A stretch of DNA of 64,000 nt from the NCBI GenBank assembly GCA_004335835.1, contig RWJK01001577.1, positions 111,555 through 175,554 of the forward strand. The letters run 5' to 3'. The stretch's first letter is position 1; each line of letters opens with the position of its first letter. The notes below the pieces were generated by a model that was not told the DNA's origin, searched no databases, and saw nothing but the letters and a program-made list of their open reading frames with translations. The DNA is from Scenedesmus sp. ARA3. Its lineage: Eukaryota; Chlorophyta; Chlorophyceae; Sphaeropleales; Scenedesmaceae. This document shows positions 11,286 to 23,479 of the stretch, piece by piece. A program made the position numbers and the translations under genes.

Positions 11286-13657
11286 ATGAGCACTTGTAGA
11301 CCACAACAAAGCATCCTACGATCGTCGGGCATCAGCAGCTGCACTCTCCCGAGACAGTGCCTTGCCCGGGCTCCAACCATAGCTACATTACGGACCAGGC
11401 GAGCTGGGCGCGCTGCACGAGGTGATTGCGCATTCTTTGACACATTCTACAGAGCAGCTCGTCATCCTCAGAGACGGCAGGCAGGTTACCTTGGTTCTAC
11501 TGTTCACGCTCAGCAGTACTGCAGCATGCTGGCCCTGGCCCCTGCACAAATCCAAGCTCTGTTGATGCCAACACTGACATACCCGCAACAACAAGCTTCC
11601 TGGGCCACAAACAGACAAGTCATTGGCGCATGCAGCTGCGAACTGCACACGATTCTCTGCACACGCACAAACCAATGTTTATAATCCCTTCCATGTGTTA
11701 CAAAGTGCCGACCTGCATCACACGTTGTCGCAACTGACAGGCACACCAGACAATGCAACAACTTCAGCAGCAGAGTACCTAACAGATGGCGGTGTCAGTC
11801 TGCCTACCACCACCACCAGCAGCAGCAGCAGCGCTGGAAGCAGCTGCCCTTTCCTGGCGGGCCTGCCTTCCCCACCTGCTGCCGGCAGCCCTTGGTATAC
11901 ACGACTGCAGCAGGCAAGTTACCACAAGAAACAGCTTCGTGACTAGCTTGGTGTCTTTGATCATATTTTTGTTGCATTGCACACTGTTGATGTCAGCATG
12001 CTGGCCAGCGCAGTCTGGTGTGGTTCACCCAGGCAATGTGTACCTTGAGGCCTGCTTGCATTGCAGCAGACCCAAGCGCACTGCTGGCAGCATCGGTTGG
12101 ATGCTAGCGGTATCAATGAATGGCAGCAGACATGAACGACCCACTGCTGCCCAGACACTGATCTGTGGCATTGTCCAAGATTCAGGTGCCTGTGTGCAGT
12201 CCTTCTGCTCTGTGTGACTGTAGTTGTATGATCAAGGGTATACTATTTGTCCTGTGGTGAGCTTAGCACATGTAGTACAATGCTCTGGACATGCTGCTTG
12301 TGTTACTGTGCGCTGCCCTTCTCTTCTCCCACGCCCTACTGGCTGACCCCACTCTGCGTGCTCTGCCTTCCGCGCAGCTCTCCCACCCAGAGCAGTGGCA
12401 GCGAGCAGCACTCGGTAGCCACAGCATGGTGTCAGTGCCCAGCCAGCTAGGCTTGCCTGCAGCCTACCTGCTGGGCACTGCCGAGCTAGCCAAGGCAGTG
12501 CTGGCTGGAGAGGGTGACATCACACTGCAGGGCGTGCAGCGCAACTATGGCTTCGCGACGCTGGTGGGGCAGCACAGCCTGCTCATGGTGCAGGAGCCGC
12601 GGCACAAGGTGGGTGAGGGCTTTGTGCTGCAAAGCAGCTGTACAGGATGTGCAGGATGTGGAGTGGAGCAGTAAGAAAACCAGCTGGATCAGCGATGCAT
12701 GCGCTTCACTTCTGTGACCTTAGCCGCCGCAGCTAGGGCAGATATCGTGTGCCTGTGCAAATGGAACGAGAAGCTCAGCTTGGAACACGGGACACTGCAA
12801 GTGCTGCTCGTGCTGTTGTTACTGCTGCTGCTGCTGCGGCTGCTGGCGTCGCTTCTCTTCAACCATGTGCAGTACCTGCGCAACCTGATCATGCCGGCCT
12901 TCAGCCCAGAAGCCATTGAGCGGCTCACGCCCCGCATGGTGGCAGTAGTGTCACGCTACCTGGACGCCTGGGCCGCTGCTGGTACGCCAGTGCTGGCCGC
13001 GCAGGAGCTCAAAGCACTCACGTTTGACTTCATCTATGCGGTGAGGCGCTGCGCTGCTGCTGCTGCTGCTGCTGCTGCCTGGAAGTGCCTGTGCTGCTGG
13101 CTGCTAGTGAGTTTGTGCCTTGAGCACATGTCATGCCACATGGTGTGTAAGCGGCTGATATGCAGCACTACACTTTCGGCAGCTGCTGACTTGTGTTGCC
13201 TTTTGTTACTCCACAGGTATCACACTGTTTCAACATAGCCGCCTCTCTGCCTGTCTGCCAACTGCCTGCTTGCCTGCCTGCACTGCTGCTGGCCTCACAG
13301 GTCATCCTGGGGCGCGACTATGAACAGCAGCAGCTGCAGCACATGCGGCAGCTGTATGGCACATGGGCTGCTGGCTTGCAGGACTGGCCCTTCCTGCAGC
13401 TGCCCTTCACACGCTTTGGCAAGGCCATGGCTGCAAGGGAGCAGCTCATGGAGCTGTTCAAGGCAGCCATTGCTGAGATGCGGGCGCTGCTGCAGCAGGG
13501 CCAGGAGGTGCCTGGCATACTGGCGAGCCTGGTCAGCGCAGTGGATGAAGAGGGCAACAGGTGAGCAGGAGCAGGCTGGTTGTGGCTGCATGTGACAGCT
13601 ACGGGCTGTAGCTGACTTCTGCACGATTTGGTGGTGTATCTGATGAGTGCGTCTTTT

Positions 13658-13689
<32 letters not shown>

Positions 13690-15457
13690 CATCCAACAGG
13701 TGACGGCTGCGATACTGAGCGTCATCAACTTGCTATGTTACCCTCATCGCCTTGTGTTATGTGCTGCAGGCTGAGCGAGGTGGAGCTGTGCGACAACCTG
13801 ATGCTGCTGATACTGGCAGGGCATGATACAAGCAGGTGCGATGTGTGTATTGTGCTGCACAGGGCACAACCTGGGACAGACATATGCTGGTGTATGTTGT
13901 CCATGTGGTGCTGCTTGTTTTAGGCAGGAGTCTCGAAAACGTGCACTCGCCGGCTTTTGTTGTAGGCTACAGCTGTTGTCTTGAAGCGTGCTAGTTGCAG
14001 CCTTGTCATATGCATGCACTTGGCAGCAGCACGGCTCATCAGAGCCGGAGGCAGAAGGCTGTTGGTGCTGTGTGTCCCGGCTAATGCTGTACCACCTTGC
14101 GGCACTGCGCCGCTACTGCATGCAGCGTGACGCTCACCAACATCCTTGCCAACCTGCACAACCACCCGGCAGCAATGCAGCAGCTGCGGCAGGAGCAGCA
14201 GGCGCTGCTGGCTCGGCACGGCAGCCAGCTGAGCACTGGCGTGTTGCGGGAGATGCCGTATGCGGAGGCAGTCATACGGGAAACGCTGCGGCTGCGCAAG
14301 TGAGCTGTTTGAAATGCTACAGTTCGCTGCCATGCAATGGCTTGGCTCAAATTGTTGAATCAAGTGGACTTGGCACTATGCAGGTCGGCTGCATGCTGCA
14401 ATGCAAGCCTGGCACCTCGGTCTGTCAGCCAGTGAGTGAGCGTGCGTGTGTCCTGCGTGCTGCTGCAGCGTCATCCCTGGGCTGCACCGCGTGGCAGCAC
14501 GGGACATTGAGCTGGGCGGCTACGCAGTGCCAGCTGGCACGATGCTGTACTCGCCGCTGCACCTGCTGAACAAGTCAGACCCGCGCTGGGCGGGTGACGA
14601 TGTAGAGGCCTTCAGGTGGGGCTGTCGCTGTGGTAAAATCAGCAGTGGAGTGCTGTGCTGCAGTGTGCAGCAGTGTGCGCCAGTAGCATCTATGCCAGCG
14701 CAGGGTTGATGATTGATATTTGTCTCGATATCGGTGCAAGCGGCTGCTTCTACGCACTGTGTCCTGGGATCGCTCTGTCACTCGGAAACGCTCGAGGTGG
14801 CTGCACTGCCTGCCTGCTCTGCTGCCAGGCCTGAGCGCATGATGACAGCTGAGGGCCAGAAGGGGGGCTGGCAGCTGTCGTTTGGGCATGGACCAAGGTG
14901 AGCAGACCGTGATAGGCAGGTGAAGGGCAGCTTTGTTTGTCTTGCTGCTTGATCTGTGCCTGTGGCCTCTAGAGGGAGCAGCAGCGATCATGGCAGCTGT
15001 GTGCTGGTGCAGCTGCACAGCCTGTGTCGATCTGGGATCCACCAGTTTCACGGCGGTGGCTTGCTAGCAGCATGCAGCATGCAGCCACCTTGCTGTGTAT
15101 GAGCTTTGCTGAATGCCTGCTGCCGCACTGCTGGCGCAGTTGTTCAGACTAGCCGCAAGTATTGTGCTGGGTACCTGATGGCCATAGCAGAGATGCATCC
15201 CAGCTTTGTGCGGAGTGTGCTGTTCAGCCGACATGAGGCACCCTTCTGCCCCTTGCACTGCACAACGCAGGTTTTGTGCGGGCTACCTGGTGGCAATGGC
15301 TGAGATGAAGGTGCTGCTGGCGCTGCTGGCACGGGGGTACGACTTTGAGTGCGACACAGACACGCAGTGGGTGCAGCAGGTGGGGCAGGTGCCTGCCAAC
15401 CACCTGCCGATGACAGTCACACGCAGGAGAGATGCAGCGGCAGCTACGTGCGTGTGA
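11286..15457 (+). CDS. cytochrome P450, predicted plastid-targeted
   Basis: Exons: 11286-11421, 11768-11913, 12378-12608, 12873-13040, 13301-13560, 13770-13835, 14126-14299, 14469-14615, 14829-14897, 15271-15457; phases close throughout, giving about 527 aa. The N-terminus (MSTCRPQQSILRSSG, many Ser/Arg, no hydrophobic anchor) looks like a transit peptide, unlike ER P450s. Landmarks: Pro-rich region leading to GSPW, FSPEAIERLTPRM (helix C region), I-helix AGHDTSR, K-helix ETLRLRK (ExxR), FRPERM, and the heme loop SFGHGPR|FCAG split by the last intron, with the axial Cys in FCAG. The order and spacing resemble CYP85-clan or CYP120-like enzymes; the substrate cannot be told. The intron after exon 2 begins with GC (CAG|GCAAGT). 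A dead copy of the heme-Cys exon lies in the last intron. Confidence 0.88.
15159..15200 (+). pseudogene. decayed copy of the P450 heme-cysteine exon start
   Basis: Encodes YCAGYLMAIAEM, matching FCAGYLVAMAEM of the true last exon 112 bases downstream. The acceptor equivalent to CGCAG|G now reads CGCAA|G, so the AG is lost; use of the neighbouring AAG one base on would shift frame and stop after a few codons. It therefore appears non-functional. Confidence 0.8.
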
Positions 15458-15462
15458 CTACC

Positions 15463-15501
15463 CAGTAGGATTTCGTCCCCCCTGGTAACAAAAAAAAATA
15501 C
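15463..15501. repeat. 40-bp dispersed repeat, copy 1
   Basis: Carries CCAGTAGGATTTCGTCCCCC, then CTGGTAACAAAAAAAA. A second copy, same orientation, lies at about 16688-16727 (GATTCCG, CTGATAACAAAAA). The A-run end resembles the tail of a short retroposed element, but no body is shared beyond about 40 bases. Confidence 0.6.
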
Positions 15502-16319
15502 GTGCGTGTCCTTTCCCTGATAGGCGCTGTGTGGCAGGGTTGCTGGCGTAATTTGGGCCAGTGCAGGGGTTCCTGGCACGTTTTGTTCATCTGGCTGGAG
15601 AAGCACAGGGCGTGCCATAATTCGGTTCGCAGCACGTTCATCACATGTGGCCATGTCAATTGTGGGTCCAGCGCACGGCGGTGTATAGCTGGACTGGACA
15701 TGTCACCAGCTGCGGGCTCTCAGCCTGCCAATGCTGGCTGGTGCCCCGCGCCTGACTTGCATTGGTTTGTCCATTGTTCCAAAAAAGAATATAAAATGCA
15801 GTGCCCCACGTGGGTGGATGGTGCAGTGCACATGCGCATATGCACTACAGCTGCATATCATAAGATGATGATGATCGGGCACACTCATGACACGTACCTA
15901 TGAGGTAATTGAGGACTGTGCGTGACGTTTGCTCACAACAGTGCATCGGGTATTCTAGGCGCACCAGCAGGCTTGGACGTATGTCGCCGCGATGTGTGTC
16001 CAACCTTGGATGTGTCCAATGTCAAAACCCACCTACGTTGCACACTCGTGAGAGGACGACATTCCCGCAGTGGTCACCGGCTGTAACTCCAAGAGTTAAT
16101 GCAGAGTTGTTGCCGGTCACGCGGTTGTTGCCCGTGCAACTGTAGCAGCCCGTGCATCAGTTTGGTGCCGCGGCTCGCGAGTCATGCAAGCGTGCACAGG
16201 CCACAAAAGAATGAACGGGACATATCTAAGGTCCAGTTCTCTGCAGCTCAATGTGCATGTACGGCAGTCGAGGAGCGTTTCCTGCCGCAGCACTTCTGCC
16301 TCGTCTTCCTCCTCCTCCT

Positions 16320-16350
<31 letters not shown>

Positions 16351-16542
16351 GAGGCAAAGGCTGCAGCCTGCGGCAACACCAGGATGGTTTGGATTTCACA
16401 CAGAAAACTGCGGCGAAAATGTGTTCAAGCATGAGGTGTTAGCACTTGCAGCGTATGATCTTGACTCTGGTTGTAACAGGCCTAGTGACCTGCTACTGGA
16501 TAATGGGATTGGGGAACGATGTGCATTATATATATATATATA

Positions 16543-16592
16543 NNNNNNNNNNNNNNNNNNNNNNNNNNNNNNNNNNNNNNNNNNNNNNNNNN
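16543..16592. other. assembly gap of 50 N
   Basis: Exactly 50 N directly after a TA dinucleotide microsatellite (16527-16542); probably a scaffold join of unknown true length where the repeat broke the assembly. Confidence 0.98.
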
Positions 16593-16687
16593 GGGCACCT
16601 CCTGTATAGGGTGTTGTGACGTGTTCTGCTGGTGAGGCACTGCCTCCCGCTCCCGGCAATTGGGCTTGCTCAATTGTGCTGTGGTAG

Positions 16688-16727
16688 CGAACCAGTAGGA
16701 TTCCGTCCCCCCTGATAACAAAAATAG
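16688..16727. repeat. 40-bp dispersed repeat, copy 2
   Basis: Same motif as at 15463-15501 with a few substitutions, 1.2 kb away in the same orientation. Confidence 0.6.
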
Positions 16728-17700
16728 AACATTCTGGCGTTTGAGGTGTGGCTTTAGTGCTAGGTGAGGAGGGTGTGTAGAGCAAGGGGACAGCTTGGAC
16801 AGCTTGGTGACATTGGACAGGGAATGACGCGCTGTGATGTGCAATTGGAACTGATTTGCTGTGCCCGCTCCAGGTCCACAGCGGTGTTTGGAGCGCTTAG
16901 CACGCTGTTTGCTCGTGCTCTGTCATGTTTGTATGCTGCTGATAGTTTTGAGCGCTCTCTTGTTGCTGCTGCACTCCGCTGCGCCACAGGGGTGAAGAGG
17001 ATTCCTTATGGTCCCACAAGCGCCGTGCAAGCGCCCTTTCAGCAGACATCAGCTCAGTAGACAGTTTCATTCAAGCGAAATGAGTGGAGGAAGCGGCAGC
17101 AGCAGCAGCCGTGGTATGCTGGGTTCATGGCTGTGCCAGTGCCAGCATAGTCAAGTGCGTGATGCTAGGTATCATGGTGGAAGAGTCACATCATCATGTG
17201 ACACTAATGTTACAGCGTGGTCACTCACATATATATAGCGACACACTGCGCACGCGGACAGCTGATTGATGAACGAAGTGTAACAACACAATGCATGATC
17301 AAGTTGTGGCACCCGTAATGACTCAATGCCCTCTCTTTAGCAAAAGCAGCCTTTCACTTGGAGAAAAAAACTTGGGACTGCTGGTCGCATTGCCGTCACC
17401 ACTGCAAAGTAAACCACAACGCAGAGTTGTGTAGGCTGCAGCACCCAGAACAAGCGATACTCTGCGGCAGATTCTGCCGTGACAGCCCTGCACCCCACAC
17501 CATGCAGATCACCAGCACCGGCTGCCTGCTGCCACCAACCCACCAGCACACACTCAGCATGCCACCATCACACTCTCAACCCGGTTGGGCCAATACTGTA
17601 CTGCTTGCAACTGCTGCCATCGATGGCAGACACTCGCCATGCAACAAAGAAACGCTCACCCTCACCCACTGCTACTGCACAGTAACGACGCAGTAAGGGT

Positions 17701-18186
17701 TCAAGCAGATGCCTGCAGCACTGCCCGGCTGCCGACCGCTGCAGCCGCCCGCTGCCCTTCCTGCTCTCGCAGCATTGCCTCAGCGGCACGCCTGCCTGGC
17801 CTCAGCCATAGCCAACCAAGCAATGTCTTGCTGGTGACCTGCAGCAGCTGCTTGCTGTCAGCAACCAGAACACACTCGCCAAAATGGTGCCGCATGCATG
17901 TTTGCATGCTGTAACAAAGTCTTGCTGTTGCGCACAAGCGCACTGGCACACTCAGAGTGTCTCAAGCATTCGCCTGCACCACTGCCCGGCTGCCGCCTGC
18001 AGCAGCAGCCCCCGCCCCTCCCTGCTCCTGCAACAGTGCCTCGGCTGCCCTCCTGCCTGACCTCAGCGCAGCATCGAATGTGGCACTGTCCCTGTGGTCC
18101 CCTGCTACGTACAGCCCAGCACCCACCCAACCCTCATCTACTACCGCACTGCTGCCATCGCCTGGGACACTCTCGCCATGCGACAA
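17701..18186 (-). pseudogene. two decayed copies of the terminal exon of the FAD oxidoreductase gene
   Basis: Copy one (stop at 17962-17964) still reads GLYVAGDHRDSATFDAALRS and then RRAAEALLQEQ, ending VVQANA; copy two (stop at 17701) keeps only RRAAEAMLREQ to VLQASA. Both lie downstream of the real stop at 18240 with offsets of about 278 and 261 bp. They have no acceptor-linked upstream part, so they are untranslated remnants, possibly inside the 3' UTR. Confidence 0.85.
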
Positions 18187-18239
18187 ACCTCACCCTCACA
18201 CAATACACCACTAGTCGGGTACTGCCTCTCACACGAGCC

Positions 18240-19882
18240 TCACGCGGATGCCTGTACCACTGCCCGGCTGCCACCAGCAGCAGCCCCCGCCCCTCCCTGC
18301 TCCTGCAGTAGAGCCTCAGCAGCCCTCCTGCCTGACCTCAGCGCAGCATCAAATGTGGCACTGTCCCTATGGTCACCAGCCACATACAGCCCAGCCCCTA
18401 GTGCCACTGGCCTGCTGAAGTTAGTGGGAGGATTTTGGTTGGGCTGTGCAAAGGGGATGCGGTAGGTGCGCAGGTGGCTCCAGGTAGAGACCTGCTGCTG
18501 GCCAAACCATGCTGACAGCTCCTGCTTGACTGCATCGATCAGCTGCTGCTCGGAGAGGTCTGGCTGCGTGCCGATGGTGGAGACTGACACCAGTGCCTGC
18601 AGGAGATGCAGCCCAGGGTGCAGGTCAGGGCAAGGTTTGCGCGTCAATGTCAGCAGCGTGTTGCCAGTCAAGCGACGCTGATACTACAGAAGGTGGCAAG
18701 CGCGTGAGCACAAGCAGCACATGCAAAGTCCGATGTATGATCTACAAATCACTGCTTTTTTCTGAGAAGCAGCAGTGGTCCACAAGGCTGCTGCCGTAGT
18801 GTTGCAAAATTCATCGAAGGACAATGCCACAAAATAAAAAGTTCCATTGGCACTCAATCCCCGCACCTGGCCCGGTGGCGTTTACCTTTGCGCCATGGAT
18901 GGTAAGTAGCAGTTGTCAGCCAGGCTGCTGACACAGCATGCCACAAAATGAAACAAGTGACAAACCACGTGACACGGCACTCCAATCCCGCACCTACAGA
19001 CCTCTCTCACCTGCCCTGCTGGCGCGTAGCTCGGAGCCACAGTGGATGGGAAGCAGCAGTTGTTGACCAGGCCGCTGACACAGCATGCCACATAACAATA
19101 GAAGTGACAAAATAACACGTTAAAAACGACAGCAGCAGGCCTCACCTGCCCTGCTGGCGCGTAGCTTGGTGCCACCGTGGATGGGAAGCAGCAGTTGTTG
19201 ACCAGGCCGCTGCCGGTACCATTGAGGTACAGAACGTTGTCTGGTGACGGCGGCTGGGGTGCCTTGAAGTACAGGTTGCATGTGCCCACGCCAGCCTCCG
19301 TCTTGGAGGGAGCAGCCTGTTTGTTTGCATAAGATACGTAGCAGCAGAGCAGCGGGAACGGATTAATGCCAGATGCAGGGAACAAGCACAAGCTGCTTGC
19401 AGCTGTAGATGCCTGGAAGCGACGGATGGAATGAATGATTTAATGAATGAGCTACGCGTCGTGTAGCGACGGGTTGTGTCTAGTGCCTACGATCCTGGAG
19501 CTTGTGTATGCAAGCTGCAAGTCGTTGGACCGGATACACACAGAACAGAGAGGAACAGGCAGCTATGCACGACATCTCCAGCCAGCTGCCTCCCATGCTT
19601 AGGCTCGTAGCCAGATGTACTACAAGCACTCAACACAGCCGACAGCAGCACTGCAATGCACCCCACTCACATCGAGTGCCCCTCCCAGCAGCCGTGCTGC
19701 TTCAGGCCCTTCAACCGCCACCACCACGCCCTTGGAGGCTGTGATGCTGCTGCCATCAGCCAGCTGCACGCGCGCAGGGCTGCCGCCAGCTGCACCAAAC
19801 ACCTGCTGCACGCGCACATCTGCGCAGAGGTAGTGGGCAGGCAGGGCGGCCAGCGGGCAGGCAGGCAGGCAAGCAAGGAATA

Positions 19883-19914
<32 letters not shown>

Positions 19915-22324
19915 AGGCAGGCAGGAAGGCATGCAGGCGGGCGGGCATGCAGGCAGGCGGGCAGGCAGGCAGGTAATGAGCAACGCATAAGCACAGGCAG
20001 AGGACCAGCAAGAGACGAGAGCATTATGCATGCTTGCGCGTTGTGTGGATAGGCATGATTGCAGTGGGCAAGCGCGCTGCCGTGGCGCACCTGTGTAGAT
20101 GCTGTCGGCAGGCAGCCGTGCCTCCAGCTGCTGCGCCATGGCGCCTATGCCAGCAGCAGGCAGGCAGTTCTGCCCTGTTGCCAGCATGCGCATCACAAAC
20201 TCAAACAGCCTGCGAAGCATCAACATTAGAAGCGGCAGAACAGGTTTGCAGGATTGCTGCAACATTGCGTGAGGTGGCTCAGCCTGCACTTGTCAGGACT
20301 CTGCTACGCCAGCAGTTGATGGACGCTGGCATGAAGTGCAGAAGCGCACTCATGAGTGACGCAGATGCGCGACTGTTTCGGAGGGTGCTACCTGCCGCAA
20401 GTGTTGCCGAAGATGAGCTGGTTGCAATCCGACATGCAGGCTTTTCAACATCTCTGCTTCTTTATCGAGCTGGCTGAGGTGGTTCACTATCATCTGCCAC
20501 ATGTGCCCACATGTGCCATTCATATCGGTGCTGTGTCCTTGCTGTGCCACTGCTGCTTGCTGACTGGTCTACTATGCTCACAACGCATCGCTTGCTTACC
20601 TGCTGCTGGTGGTCAGCTGCGTGTTGAAGAAAATGCCGCCCAGGAAAGGCCTGAAGAAGCGGTCAATGATGGCCTCTGAAAAGCCCTCGGCCTGCACGCG
20701 TTTCAAAAGTGCCGTAACAGTCTAATTCTGCAGCCTGCTGGCATCTAAACACACCGTGTGAATGCGAGGCAGAAGGCATGGGCAAGGGGCCACAACTGGC
20801 AGCAAAAGCACACAACATGGCATACTAGCTGACAACACAAGCACTGCTGCTGCTGCTGCTGCTGACTCAAGGGCATACAGTCTCCAACAAAGCTGTCTGG
20901 CACTGCTCCAGGCTGCCTATCACACCCTATCCCTTACAGCCTTACAGCCTCACCCTGAGCCGTTCCAGGATCGTAGTCTCTGGCTTTTCAAAGATGGCAT
21001 CCAGCGGGCCTATCAGTGTCTTGAGCCTGAACAGGCCCACATTGACTTTGTCAACCACGCTGCCGACGGGGTTGGTCAGTGACAGCAGCCCATCCGCAAA
21101 GTGACGCAGCGGGTCTGCAACGGTGTGGAACTGGCCGTTGTACCACACGCGGGCACCTGCAAGGCGCAGCAGCACAGCGTCAACGTAACATCATGACAAC
21201 TGACACCTGATGTTACAAGCAGTCGTATGCGTACACCCTTGACAACTGCGCGGCGATGCGGGTTGGGCACAAATGCACAGTACACTTTGAAGCCGGTTGC
21301 ACCAGACATGCAGTGCCTGCTTGTAGCAGCAGTCCACACCACGCCAGGCTCAGGCCGAAAAGTTATGACGAGGCAGTACAGAGTAGTTCAAATCTGTCTT
21401 GCTACATTGCAAGTGCAACCCTGTCTGCACTTCAGTGTCACACTGGCTGACACCCCACCTCATGCCATGCAGCAAACCCTGGTACTTGCAGTGCTGTTGC
21501 CATACACTGCTGTTGGCAAGGCAGCTGACATGCAGTTTTACACTACTAGCCTGTCGTGTCAACACAACATGCGCAGTGCTGCCAGCTGGCTGCCAGTTAC
21601 GAGCCATTGGCACCTGTGCAGCATGCTGCTGCTTTATAAAGAACCATCTGCACCATTCACATCACCCACTACAGCATCCCATACTCCCTGCTGTAACAAC
21701 ATGGCACATTTTGTGCCTGGCTGCGCAAGCAAACTATCAGGCCCGCCCACCTGCGTAGAAGGGCTGCAGCTGCAGCGCTTCAAACTTCGCTGCCTGCTGC
21801 TGCTGCTGCAGATTGCTAAGCACTACCCGGTACCGAATGCATCCCCCAGAGGCGCACTCCCATGTGCAGAGCAGCTGCTGTCAAATGTTGAGCAACTCAG
21901 CCAGTTGAACTGCCAGGCACCACCCACCTGCATAGAAGGGCTGCAGCTGCAGTGCCTCAAAGTCCAGGGTTTCCCGCGCCTCTGGGTAGCCAGTCAGAAA
22001 GATCTGAAAGCCCCGATCCAGCAAAAACCCGTCCACTACATCTGTGCGGGTACGCCCACCAACACCATCGCCTGCCTCCAGGATAACTGGTGCTAGCCCT
22101 CGCTTGCGCAGCACTGCTGCTGCGTTCAGCCCTGCCAAGCCAGCACCAACCACCACTACGTCTGCCTCTGATGGCAGCTGCTTGCTAGATGCTGCAGCAG
22201 CACATGGGGTGAGGCGCACCCTGCGTGTGGTGAAGGCCCTGCTGCAGCAGCGCTGGGTACTGCTGGATGCTAGGCCGGCCCTGCTGGCACGTGAATGCCC
22301 AGCTACGCTCGTGCTAGACAACAT
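18240..22324 (-). CDS. plastid FAD-dependent amine-oxidase/phytoene-desaturase-like oxidoreductase
   Basis: Exons: 22324-21928, 21156-20954, 20691-20600, 20209-20091, 19819-19671, 19316-19146, 18596-18240; phases 1,0,2,1,0,0 close to about 495 aa. An N-terminal Ser/Arg-rich stretch ending near TPCAAAA resembles a chloroplast transit peptide. The Rossmann FAD motif VVVVGAGLAGLNAA is followed by a Glu-ended strand (ILEAGDGVGGRTRT, the GGR motif) and LLDRGFQIFL. Later: FFRPFLGGIFFN, LPAAGIGAMAQQL, and the C-terminal FAD site GLYVAGDHRDSATFDAALRSGR. This order marks the plant/cyanobacterial branch of flavin amine oxidase/desaturase-like proteins whose substrate is often unknown. Two junctions carry truncated repeat copies (donor copies at 18880-19075, terminal-exon copies at 17701-18186). 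It shares a 350-bp divergent promoter region with the gene at 22673. Confidence 0.88.
18880..19075 (-). repeat. two extra copies of the exon-6 donor end of the FAD gene
   Basis: The real exon ends at 19146 with VNNCCFPSTVAPSYAPAGQ and GTGAGG. A near-identical copy (about 19075-19010) encodes the same peptide and keeps a GTGAGA donor-like site; a second, decayed copy (about 18930-18860) reads LADNCYLPS and has a stop. Both lie in the following intron. Confidence 0.85.
19855..19978. repeat. GGCA/CAGG tetranucleotide microsatellite in an intron
   Basis: Imperfect (GGCA)n run with interruptions, in the intron between FAD-gene exons ending 20091 and starting 19819. Confidence 0.9.
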
Positions 22325-22672
22325 AGTGGCTTCTGAGCCGTCCTGCAAGCGAATGTGGGTATTAGTGAGCAGCTGTGGACGGTGTTTGCTTTGGTACAAG
22401 ATCGGACTTGTGCGTTGTGCAGAGTTGTTCAATGACGGAACAAGTGAAATGTAAAGCGTTGCATGGCCAGTAACGCGTACAATGCCAGCATGCTGCGTGC
22501 AGCGAGTGCCCACCTGATGCCCATCAGTCATCCCAAGTAACACGTCCTTGCCGGAGCCTTTGAACGCTTTGGCATCATCAGTCAAGCTTTTGGGCGAATG
22601 CCAAGTACGCCTTTCACCGATCTGCCGTCAAGATTATATTGTTCAGTGTGAAAGTTTGACTCAGCAGCCGTG

Positions 22673-23383
22673 ATGCAGCGCACTTTCCTGCGCATAAGGC
22701 CTCTAAAGAGGCGGTCGTGCACTGCAGAAGAGGCAGCAGCAGTAGTTCTAGAACAAAAGGCCCGTGAGCGGGAGTTGCGGCCAGGCCTGGGCCATGTCCT
22801 GCAGCTGTGCTGGCTGGTGCTACAGGGCCACCCTGCCCCTTTGCCAGGAGAAGACCTGTCAGTCATTGAAGACCTCGTTAACGATGCCCTAGGCAGGACT
22901 GAAGGAGATACACTAGGGCACGAGCAGCCAGATGACGCAGCAGCAGTGACGCCAGCTGCAGACGCAGCAGCAGAAGCAGCAGCAGCAGCAGCCGGCGGCA
23001 AGAAGCGCAAACGGCAGCAGCAAGAAGATGCAGCAGCAGATGCAGCAGCAGATGCAGAGGTGCCTTTAGAAGGTGCAGATGCTGCTGTAGAAGGCGGCAA
23101 GAGCACAAAGAAGAGCAAACACAAGAAGCAGCTCGAGCAACCAGACAACACGCCTGAGCAGGCAGCAGCAGCAGCAGCAGGCAATGGCGAGACTCCAGGC
23201 AAAAAGGACAAGAAGAGCAAAAGAAAGAGCAAAGCAGCTGAAGCAGAAGCAGCAGCAGAGCCGCAACAAGAGCAGCAAGCAAACGGCAGCATACAGCACG
23301 ACCAGCAGCAGCAGTTGAAGACACCCAAGTCTGAGGGTGGTGGCAGAAAGAAGAAGGAAAAGAAGGTGCCCAACACAGCACCC

Positions 23384-23418
<35 letters not shown>

Positions 23419-23479
23419 CCAGGCAGCCAAGGAGCCCAGCAGCAAGAAGAAGAGCAAAAAGAAGGATAAGGCAAGCTAG
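22673..23479 (+). CDS. intronless Lys/Ala/Gln-rich protein, probably nuclear or nucleolar
   Basis: Single open frame of about 268 aa from the ATG at 22673. The first 80 residues (FLRIRPLKRRSC, then LVLQGHPAPLPGEDLSVIEDLV) are ordered-looking and the only part likely to be conserved. The rest is low complexity: poly-Ala blocks separated by basic clusters (KKRKRQQQ, KSTKKSKHKK, KKDKKSKRKSK, RKKKEKK, KKKSKKKDK) that look like repeated nuclear/nucleolar localisation signals. I do not recognise the family. It is the only sizeable single-exon gene here and is divergent from the plastid FAD gene with about 350 bp between start codons. Confidence 0.7.

Larger units (their letters stand above)
15458..17700. 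other. intergenic stretch with repeats and an assembly gap
   Basis: No convincing gene. Contains the P450 3' UTR (TGTAA near 16082), two copies of a 40-bp repeat, a TA dinucleotide run at about 16527-16542, the N gap, and an AGCAGC run near 16320-16350. Confidence 0.5.

Noticed and set aside
10686..11684. Long plus-strand open frame across the repeat and upstream of the P450
   Set aside because: Cys-rich, motif-free text over a degenerate repeat; only the part from 11286 fits, as the P450 first exon with matching phase.
16184..16609. Open frame running into the N gap with poly-Ala/Ser
   Set aside because: Low-complexity AGC run read in several frames, no motif, interrupted by the gap.
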